Source of the DNA: Bugula neritina
Lineage: Eukaryota; Bryozoa; Gymnolaemata; Cheilostomatida; Bugulidae
DNA length: 64,000 bases
Direction: 5' to 3'
NCBI GenBank assembly: GCA_964035545.1
Contig: OZ037767.1
Coordinates: 16,536,581 to 16,600,580, forward strand
Positions 47,290 through 57,556 of this stretch are shown here, piece by piece (within the stretch, counting starts at the first letter, position 1; every line of letters starts with the position of its first letter). The notes beneath the pieces were generated by a model. The model ran no database searches and had not been told where the DNA came from. It was given only the letters and a program-made list of their open reading frames with translations. The position numbers and the translations under genes were made by a program.

Positions 47290-47926
47290 TTCAATTCTCT
47301 GCATGTATCTCACAGCTATCCTCTTTGATTTCAATATGATTACTATTTTTATTTTATAGCACATGATGAAATGCTTATAATTTATTTATATTCATTTTAA
47401 GGTATATATATATTCATAGGTTTTGATTTCATTAAATTACATTATATTGAAAATAATCTGCTTCACACACAGGGTGTTAATAAGCTTATAAAATCTCCAA
47501 TTAAACCCAACAATTGAAGCCTGTTTCTCTTTGAGATCAATATAATATATAGTATATAAAGTAATGAGAGTTTATTTAGAAGTTGTGTCACCCTGTAAGA
47601 AGTTATAACTCCACTATATTCTACATACTATAGAGTATAGAGTATAGAAGAAAGAGTAAAAGAGTGTGAGTTATTACACATAGTAATTACCTTCAACAGT
47701 AAAGTTATACACGTAATGGCATGTTTATATACACAATATAACTTATAAACAGTATATAGTATACTGTGCTTTGTATACATTTTCACAGTTACTTTCCTTC
47801 TGACAATTTTATAAAAGAATAATCTTATTATATTTTCAACTTTCAAAATGATTTTACAACACATTCATTACAAATTGTTAATGAGTACATGTATGAAATA
47901 CTAGCATAATATTAATTCAGTCATTG
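47290..47926 (-). repeat. Duplicated 3' flank of gene B
   Basis: Matches 55890-56513 (shared gatgaaatgcttataattta, agtaatgagagtttatttag and others). Together with the lectin exons this duplication covers about 1.3 kb. Confidence 0.8.
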
Positions 47927-50900
47927 TTACATAATTATAGCAGTTTGACAGAGAAATGATCTTTCCTTGTTACAGTAAAAATCATTAAGTTTCCAGACAC
48001 CTTGGAACCATTTCAGCTCAACACAGTTTTCACCGCTTTCTGAAAAATAATGGTGAGACAATTACTAAATTGCAGAATTACATAACTTATAGTATTTATT
48101 TGAAAAGTTGTCTTCCCTGATTAAAAAAGCGAATCTAAAGAAAGTGCTGTACCACAACCCAGATTTAGATCTGCAAACTTATTTCTGGAAATATAACTCA
48201 CAGTTGAGAGTTGAAAGTGTGGTATGTGATATGTAACACAACACGCTAAACACAACATTTGACATGTGTATTTGACAGCATTATATGACATGTAGTACAA
48301 CAAATGATGTTGTGTAACACAGTACATGTAACACAACATAACATGCTACATGTAGCCTACTACTATAGTAACAGCACGTAACGTGTACTACTACAGTAAC
48401 AGCACGTAACGTGTACTACTACAGTAGCAGCACGTAACGTGTACTACTAGCAATTTCATCACCTGAGTCGTTTGGTTCTCCAGAATGCCAGAAAGAATCA
48501 GGAATGGAGCTGCCATCAATCCACCTTTGAACACCAGAAGCTTTTGTTCCACCAACCCAAATATGTTTAATGGCTGTAATTGAAACATACTTTGTAAAAA
48601 GATCTGAAATGAAAGAAAATAATTTCTAATCATTAACATTTTGGTGGGGTTGTCCTAGTATATCTCATTTTAAACACTATTGAAAACTTTTCATAATATT
48701 TTATTTAACCATCCATGAATTCCATGTATTGAGAACGGAAGTAAAATCTTGCAAAAACGAATTTGAGAAAAACTTGGCTAGGAAGAAAAAAACATGTGTA
48801 TTAAATAGCTGTAATATTGAAAACATTTCCACAATTATGAGAATTCTAAAGTCTAATCTGACTCCATGAACTGAAGGCAGTTTAAATCAGTGAATCAATT
48901 CATTCTGTAAAGTTTTTAAAAGTTGTTAAAGTAAAAGTAATATTGATATTTAATTATTTCCTCAGAGCTGACAAGTAATATTAATGTGTATTATGTGATA
49001 CACATTTTGTGACTGTTAGTACTTAGTAGGCATCAGTTCACGTAAGTATAAGGTGTAAGGTGTAAGAATACAGGTGTAGGAATACAGGTGTAAGGATACA
49101 GGTGTATGAATACAGGTGTAGGGATACAGGTGTAGGGATACAGGTATAGGTATACAGGTGTAGAAATATAAAGAGACACACGTTATACTCACCAGAAAAA
49201 GCTTCAAGTTTGTTGAAGAACTCCTGACTCTCGTCCCTGGAACTTGGTATAATAGTAAGTTGTCTCCCCTTTTGCACGGCACAAAACTCTTTGGCCTTTT
49301 CCCAACTTTCTGATACACTAGTGTGTAGTGTGTAGACACTCTTTCCCACCAGAAATCCTGTACCTATATAGTACTATGTGTATAGTTACATTATTTTATT
49401 CAGCTGCATCATACCTTCAAATGATCTTTTTTGAAAATGTAAATTCAATAAATTCCTCTCAACATTTATTCACAGTAACATGACTTCAGGAAGGTGTGTG
49501 TGTGTGCCCGCGCGCGTGCATGGTGTGTGCGTGTGTGTGTGTATGTAGTGTGCGTCTGCAAAGTTGGTGCATGTGAGTGTGTGTGAGCTATAACGTACCA
49601 CCAGTAAACAACTTACCTCCAGTTGATGCTAGTAAAAAATCAACAAGTTCACTGCTCATTGCATCATCTCCTACAATACATTAGACACATCATAATTCAC
49701 ACCATAAAGTGTCTACTGACTGAGAATATCGGACTAACTGAAACACGTATTATACAAAATACAGTTGAGTTGAATAATTGATGATGAATTTTAAATTTAA
49801 TTTATCTGCCTTTTGCAATCACATTTAGTATTGAAATAAACCGAGTTGAGAAGTTGTTTGTACCTGGTGTTCCACCTAAACCGAGTGTTCCGTCTGCACC
49901 TGGTGTTCCATCTACACCAGGTGTTCCATCTATACCATTAGTACCTGGAGTTCCATCTAATCCGGGAGGTCCCCGTAACCCACCTGAGCATAAAGCAGAC
50001 ATTCTATTAAAACATGCTGACAAGTTGTTCCACTTCAACACAGAAGAGAAAACAGACTAATATCAATCTGAGGCTATTCATAATAATGTTGATACAAGAG
50101 TATTTCTGCTCATAGAATAGATGACTCCAATGTTGGCTTCCAGCCAACTTTTGTAGAATGCGGTAACTTGTATAATGCTAGGGTGTGATAAGTAAATACA
50201 TTTATATTTACCTATCTCCATGAGCTCTAGAGTTGTATTATATTATATATTTACCTATCTCCATGAGCTCTAGAGTTGTATTATATTATATATTTACCTA
50301 TCTCCATGAGCTCTAGAGTTGTATTATATTATATATTCACCTCTCTCCATGAGCTCTAGAGTTGTATTATATTATATATTCACCTATCTCCATGAGCTCT
50401 AGAGTTGTATTATATTATATATTCACCTATCTCCATGAGCTCTAGAGTTGTATTATATTATATATTTACCTATCTCCATGAGCTCTAGAGTTGTATTCAT
50501 TATAGTAGATATAACATCTGTAGGAAACAAATCAGGTATCACAACTTCTCTACCATCTTTTCCTGGAAGTCCAGGAGGTCCATTTACTCCCTTATCTCCC
50601 TTTCTACCATCTACCAATACACATAGTATAAGAACAACAAATCATATAGGTAGATACACTGCTGTATATGTAACAAAGCTATTGTTATCTCACCTAATCC
50701 AGGTATTCCAGGTGATCCAGGTGAGCCAGAATCTCCCTTGTCTCCAGTCAGTCCTTGATTACCTGTAACAAAAATATAACCAGTCAAAAGGGAATATCCA
50801 TAAATTGTAATGAAAACTTGGTAAGCAAGACATAAATATAATGATGGCAAATAGTTGTATAACTTGATGATGTCATACTTCAACATAAAATATAACTGAC

Positions 50901-52411
50901 AGTCATAGCAGTAACCTTTTTCACCTCGAACTCCTTGCATACCAACTTTACCAGGATCTCCCTTTAACCCACGAGCTCCTCTCACACCGGGTTCTCCTTT
51001 GATTCCGACTGATCCCTTTTTTCCAGATATCCCCTTGTCTCCCTTTTCTCCAGAAACTCCTGGTCTTCCACGGTTGCCGGGTTCTCCGTCTTCACCATTA
51101 TCTCCCCGCATTCCTTTATCACCCTTCTCACCTTGAGCTCCAGCTGGTCCGGAAACACCAGGCTCACCTTTTAAACCAGTTGCACCATCTATACCTGGAA
51201 GTCCGTGTATTCCATCATCTCCTCTATCCCCCTTTGGTCCTTGTCGACAAGCTACACAGGATCATGTATTGTGAGTATGATAATCTGAGTGACACAACTT
51301 TTATACCAGATTTGACTTTAGACTAGAAAATACTCACCAAGTAGTCTAATAATATCTTCAGGTAGAGGTAGGTTGGTGTCATCATAGCTGGGGTACCTTT
51401 CTTTAGTTGGTAAGGGGGTGTGATGGAAGCCCCTTAAACTTGTCTTCATTATCTTAGGTTCATAGCTATGTTGGTTTCCCTGAGTGATGTTGCGCACTTC
51501 TTCAGTGTTGTAAACACTTTCATTGGTTGATTGTGCAGGTGAGTAGTGAAGCTCACTCGCATTGGTGTCTTCTAGCACCTCTCCACCAATCAGAATTGGA
51601 GATTCACCATTCCCTGAGTCGGTACTTTCACTGTCTATAGAGGTGTTATTCATAATAAACACAGAGCTTGTAGTTACTTCTGGTCTCTCTACTCTCACTT
51701 CACTTTTATTTTCATGGGAGACAACCTACAGTAAAATTATTCTATTATATACCAACAAGATCTTGGCTACGCTTGTTTCATGTGAATAAGTAAACTAATG
51801 AATACATACTTTCTCTACCATCTCCTTCCAGAATCTCTTGAAGTTATCATATTGTGTTTCTAGTGAGAGCAACTTTTCCTTCAACTCTTTATTTTCTTCT
51901 TCTATAATCTTTTTTTCTCTTTCACTCTCTCTCCGTATGTCTCTTATCTCTTCCACTTCCTGTTTAGTTTGTGTCAAGGTCGCGGCAGACGGTTTCTCTC
52001 TAGCAGCAGATGAGATGCTGTCAATATCTCTGTACACAGAGGAGAACTGAGTCACTGTGTACGTCAGCAATACAAACCAAAGTATGAGATTAATTAAACA
52101 GAGTACCACAACAATCCAGTGAGTACTTCCTTTCAATACTTCCTTCCATGTTGGAGTTGTTAGCTCGTTCTTTATCTGCTTCTCTTCCTGATAAATATCA
52201 GAGTCAACATTTAGTATGAGAAATACAGCATGCTGTGAGTTTCTGTGTTATGTTCTTAGAGATATCTGCAATGTGGTGTTTTACTTATTGAAAATTAGAA
52301 ATTTTTTTCTAGTATGAAACGCACAACATTTTAATTAGCTTTTCTTTTAAGAAATGTATTCTCCTCAAAGCTATTTCATAGAATACAGAATATAATATCA
52401 ATACTCACCAT
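47927..52411 (-). CDS. Membrane collagen-lectin gene B, with EPN sugar-binding motif
   Basis: Eleven exons join in phase to 635 residues: 52411-52409 (ATG only), 52187-51810, 51725-51338, 51251-50916, 50762-50694, 50610-50470, 49983-49864, 49670-49617, 49357-49193, 48603-48463, 48039-47927. The architecture is that of gene A: TM helix, coiled coil (nine residues shorter), stalk with NLPLPEDIIRLLG, collagen Gly-X-Y segments, then a C-type lectin domain. The stalk here is one exon where A has two. The collagen is shorter and broken by a non-collagen block (REVVIPDLFPTDVISTIMNT). The lectin domain has SWEKAKEFC, IWVGG, WIDGSSIPD, SGEPNDSG and NCVELKWFQG, with C-terminal WKLNDFYC and FLCQ. EPN plus WKLND fits a calcium-dependent mannose-type site. 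Likely a cell-surface recognition receptor; ligand unknown. Confidence 0.9.
48355..48452 (-). repeat. Short repeat near a gene B donor
   Basis: Three to four copies of tactacagtaacagcacgta begin a few nt after the donor of exon 48603-48463. A larger version of the array lies at 56860-57115. Confidence 0.75.
49035..49165 (-). repeat. Short repeat in gene B intron
   Basis: About nine copies of ggtgtaggaatacag-type units just after the donor of exon 49357-49193. Confidence 0.75.
50206..50494 (-). repeat. 43-bp array of duplicated exon end plus donor in gene B
   Basis: About seven units of 43 bp. On the minus strand each has acaactctagagctcatgga followed by gatag and the donor gtaaatata. The last 25 nt of exon 50610-50470 are identical to this, so the exon end plus donor was duplicated into the intron. 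Reading past the first donor meets a TAA within the unit. Confidence 0.9.
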
Positions 52412-54780
52412 GTTGAAGGAGATGCTGAAAGTTTATCTTATTTAATGATCATTAACTTTGTCTAAAATGCCGCAATGTTTTTGTCTGCAGTTATATTTGA
52501 GTGAAATTGCCAAAAGTAACAAGACTTAGTTGCTGTGAAGAGAGAAAGGGGTGTAAGGGGGTGGAAGAGGTGACACATATAGAATATGTCGTACTTTAAA
52601 TACAAATATAATTATGGTATTTTTCTCAAGACAATTGACTCAGGAGGGGGTCACATAGTTGCCTGAATTAAAGGAATATGAAATCAATTTCTATTTCGCG
52701 CATCAAGTCCATATTTTCATTTCACCCTTTCTACTCAATCCACTCCTTTTATTTATCTACACCTCTCACCAAACTACTCAAAGCAAAAACTCTCTAAAAA
52801 TAATATTTAGAGATAAAACACTGTACTTATTCTAACAACTAGAGCAGTTTTCATTGTCAACATCATATCATAAGAAGTTCCAGGTTCCAAGTTCCAAGTG
52901 TAGGGGAATACCCTTGTAGGAAGATTTGTCCCAGGGATGACATTACAGATTGGTCACAAACACATCATTATGTCAATAATACCAAGTAATATATTATATA
53001 GTAGCTTTTGGCAAGTGAGAAAAACCAAAGTCCAGTTTCTAGTCATAAGAAACCATGTTTAGAGAACTCAGAGTTAGAGTATTGTTGGAGCATGTGTATG
53101 ATAGGGACTCAGCAATGTTCATAGGAAACAATAATATTTGTATAAAGGTGACAACTCCTAATAGTAGTTATACAGTTTTCAACCACATTGAGAGTTATCC
53201 TCACATGTACAAATATTGATTCAGTTACTTTGAGGTATTATATGGAATATGATAACAATTGAGAAATATTTATTGTTTCTAACTAAATATAGCTCTATTA
53301 TAAAGCATGATGCTGTAGAAACATAACCGATGAATTCTAGTACATTAATTCACAGATGGTATTATAATATGTAACAAATTAGTAGAATTTACAATCAGCT
53401 GAGATATGACACTGTGATACTTTTAAAATTTCTTTTTCTACCCAATTACTTTCACAATTCATAAATATCACCTAGAGTTGCATCAGGAAACAGTAACCAT
53501 GGCGATGAGACAATAACATATAATTTATGCTGTGAAAAGATAGCATCAACTGCTCCATATTCTAAATACATTTTCAGCTTTTCATGCAGAAAGTTGATAT
53601 TTCTGTACAAACAACTGAACTGACCAGTAAATCAACAACTTCTTCATTTTGATGTTGTTTCAGCTTTTGGTATGAGAATTGTATATGCTGTTTTTGGTTC
53701 TTTGTATAAAACCTATTCCTTTTGAGCATTTAGAGTTTGAAAAAGGTGTTTTAACAAATGTCTTGTTTTAATTTTAATTTTGATAATATTGTATATAGAA
53801 ATATAATTTGTATATATAGCAAGCAGTCTAAACACAAGAATTATAAAAATATATGCGTTATTCAATCAAGCAACTACAAACCATAAATTTTAGTGTGTTA
53901 TAATAATAACACTGTATTATATACTTGGGAATCTCAAACTGACAGCTACTTTGGGAATTTAATAACAATCTATGATAAACTTATATGATTGGCTGATATA
54001 ATGATGAGTCATTGCAGTAATAATGAAAAAGTGAGATATCTTGGTGTGTTAGTGGATCAGAATTTGAGATTTCATGAACATGTACAATCAGTAGTTACAA
54101 CAGTATCAAGAAGAATGTATATTGTGAAAAATTTTGCGTATATCTTAGCTCTAAACCTCTAGCAAATATGCTTTTCAAAAGTTTCATCATGTCCCGCATC
54201 GCCTATCGTCTACCTACTATTTTTACTTGTATCTATGCCAGTGATAAAAAAGCCATTCGAAGGATTTTCAAAGATTCTCAAAACTTGGGATTGAGTATCT
54301 AAACATTGGTTTGCACATTCAGAAACTCACTAAAGAACTTTCCATCAAATATATAATAGACAATGACCATTTCATCAATAACTTTCTGAGTCAATGCCTT
54401 TCTGGAAGATATCGAATTATCAAATATAGAGGGGCATGGGGCAGAGATAGCTTCTTGCGACATCTTGTAAATACTTTAAACGAGCTTTTATTTTAAATAG
54501 TCTAACAGAGTTTTGACTTTTTCTCTTAATTTTGTTCATGCCTAGTTATGTTATAATCAGCATTTACACTGAATTTTGCAACGTGTTGTCATGTTTGTGA
54601 TATGTAATAAATCAATCAATCAATCAGTAAATATATCAGAATGACAGGGAAAGCTGCAGGTGCTCTCTTTCACATTCCCACCATATGCAGGTGTCAGATA
54701 AGTTGAGATGTGATTATATAATAGTAACTCAAAAAGCAGACATTAGTATTCAATATAGAACTTATATAGTACTACTTTCT
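52412..54780 (-). repeat. Duplicated 5' flank of gene B
   Basis: Homologous to the flank of gene A (42129-43800). Interrupted at 54021-54624 by a retroelement that is absent from the A copy. Also matches the inverted segment 63340-64000. Confidence 0.85.
54021..54624 (+). mobile_element. LINE tail inserted in gene B flank, with target-site duplication
   Basis: Reverse transcriptase C-terminal residues are visible (RYLGVLVDQNLRFHEHV, RRIFKDSQNLGLSI, RGAWGRDSFLRHLVN) with frame breaks. The element ends in a tcaatcaatcaatc tail and is flanked by cagtaa on both sides (54015-54020 and 54625-54630). The orthologous site in the gene A flank (around 43645-43650, tagtaa) is empty. Confidence 0.85.
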
Positions 54781-55870
54781 CATATTAAGATTAAATATTT
54801 TTTATGTTTTACAATTTATAATTTATAAAATGATATCTATACCAACTTTCAAGTGTATGGTCAAAATCTTTGATTAATTTTTCAACTGTCATTTAACTTT
54901 TACATTGTATTTATACATATAACATATATGATTGTATTTAATTAAATAGTTATAGCCACAATATTAATTATAAAAAGCCAAAGCAAAAACATGCTCATTG
55001 AACGGAAATATAAATAACACAGTCTACTTCATTCAGTATTATTCAAGTATATGCAATGCATATAGGAAAGTATTTGTATCGGTTTTGTGTTAGTGTCTGG
55101 TTGCAAGATATGCTTTAACTACTAGCCAACTTGGCAACAGGTTTTCAAGTTTATTTACTCTCAAATCGTACCCTAGAAAAATGGGAAAAAATATAAATTG
55201 TATAAGTAAGTAGTAACAATATAAATCAAGTCAGAGAAACACTATAAACATCACAGAACCAAACAAATTGACATGAGCTATTATAATTCTAATAAAACTT
55301 ACAATATTGATGCATAGATAAACTTCTTAGCCATCGCAATGTCAAAACCGATAGTTTATTCTCACAAAGAGTGTAAATATTAGAGTCTAACTGTGTGCTC
55401 GTATAATGTTAAAAATGCTCCCCTCTGGCTGTTTGATTATGACACGCTGACTCATGCAGTACAGTGAATTAGCACTAGCCCTGCCAGCTAATAATAGCTT
55501 TGGTGAAAGCTTTAAAGCCTGAAAGCTTTAATGATTGGCGGCCTGCCATTACATCTGGGTGGCATACCAATACAGTATTGTTGCAGCTTTAAGAGTTGTC
55601 AGACCTTGATTTACCATTTCCAACTCAATTCAACATTTCAATTCAATATAGGACTAAACCTGGTAGTTGTGATTTTACCTTTTTTCATAAGTTTCAAAGA
55701 ATAACACATGATGATTGTATACAGAGAGAAATACAGGGAAAGAGTCTAGAATAATTTACCCATAGTGCTGACAGAAAGAAGAAACATTTAGTTCACTACA
55801 TGTATCTTTATAAAACAAAATAAAGACTGGGTAGAGAGGCAGGCAGGTAACTGTTATATTGAACATGTCA
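54781..55870. other. Intergenic, partly family flank
   Basis: 54880-55080 matches 46000-46215. 55080-55870 is unique AT-rich sequence without recognisable genes or repeats. Confidence 0.55.
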
Positions 55871-56513
55871 GTAGAATGGAAACATTCTATTCTTTTGGTT
55901 TCAATATAAGTACTATTTTCATTCTATCACGTATGATGAAATGCTTATAATTTATTTAATCACTATGGTATGGCCTACTGCTTGTATGATTATATATTAT
56001 TATGAATTTGTTCCACGTAGTGTTTATGAGCTGATACAATGACCAATTTTCTTTCAGTTTAAATTCAATAATTTAAGCCCGTTTCCCACTGAAATCAATA
56101 AAATATAGTATATAAAGTAATGAGAGTTTATTTAGAAGTTGTGTCACCACGTAAGAAGTTATAACTCAACTATATTCTACATACGATAGAAGAAAGAGTA
56201 GAAGAATGTGAATTATTTCACATAGTAATTACTTTCAACAGTAAAGTTATACACGTATAATGACATGTTTATATACACAATATAACTTATAAACTGCGTA
56301 TAGTATATACTGTGCTTTGTATACATTTGTCCTTTATTTCATAGTTTCATTCTTTCTGACTGTTTCTGCATGTATGATGAGAATACAAAATTTTATAAAA
56401 GAATCATTTTATGATATTTTTTGGCTTTAAAATACATGTTTAATAGATATTTTACAAAAATTCACTGCGCACATGTATAAAATGCTAGAATAATATGAAT
56501 GAAGATCATATTG

Positions 56514-57225
56514 TTACATAATAGCAGTTTGACAAAGAAATAATCTTTCAATGTTACAGTAAACATCATTAAGTCTCCAGACACCTTGGTACCATTTTAG
56601 CTCAACACAGTACTCACTGCTTCCTGGAAAATAATGGTGAGACAATTACTAAACTTTCGAACAAAAGAAATGGAACTTATTTGAAGAGTTGTCTCCCATG
56701 CTTGAAAAGCTGATCCAAAAAATATTCATAACAAACAAGATTCAGATCTGCAGAATCACTTCTATAGATGTCACACATGTCACACAATATGTGATTGATG
56801 GTGTGGCTTATGTAACAAATAGCCTACTATACAGTCCTAACCCGTAGCGTACTACTACAGTGACAGCAGGTTACATGTACTACTACAGTGACAGCAGGTT
56901 ACATGTACTACTACAGTGACAGCACGTTACATGTACTACTACAGTGACAGCATGTTACATGTACTACTACAGTGACAGCACGTTACATGTACTACTACAG
57001 TGACAGCACGTTACATGTACTACTACTACAGTGACAGCATGTTACATGTACTACTACTACAGTGACAGCACGTTACATGTACTACTACATTGGCAGCACG
57101 TTACATGTACTACTACAGTCCTATCACATGAGTCATTTGGTTCACCAGAATGCCAGAGAGAATCAGGAAAGGAGCTGCCATCAATCCACTTTTAAACACC
57201 GGAAGTTTTTGTTCCACCAACCCAA
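56514..57225 (-). pseudogene. Lectin-domain pseudogene from a third minus-strand copy
   Basis: Two exons homologous to the last two of gene B. The terminal exon 56623-56514 is intact (WRLNDVYC, FLCQTAIM, stop). The exon at about 57225-57130 keeps IIWVGGTK and HSGEPNDS but has a stop (TAA at 57194-57192 where gene B has CAA), and its donor has lost the G after the exon. No upstream lectin, collagen or TM exons remain before gene C. Confidence 0.85.
56860..57115 (-). repeat. ~28-bp array in the lectin pseudogene intron
   Basis: About nine copies of a unit containing agtgacagcacgttacatgt, an expanded version of the 48355-48452 array in gene B. Confidence 0.88.
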
Positions 57226-57556
57226 ATGATACACATAACTTCTTTGTTAAATGAGTTGTTATGAAAGAATTGGGTCAGCAAAGATATAATTAGTTTGCCA
57301 GGACACTGCTGTTGTAATTATTATAGCAAGTCAGTATCACTCTGACAATAATATTAAATATATTCTATGATATCATTATATTATTTTCATGAATGTGGGG
57401 CATAATTGCTGGAATTGTATTCTAATTATAACAAGAATCATAGGATGGATTTTTATTTGAATAACAATATTAACTACTTTTATTGAAATAAACAACTGAC
57501 TGGAGACATTTGACAAATACTTTCACTTTGAGAAGGGTTGGGTGTAAAACTGAAGC

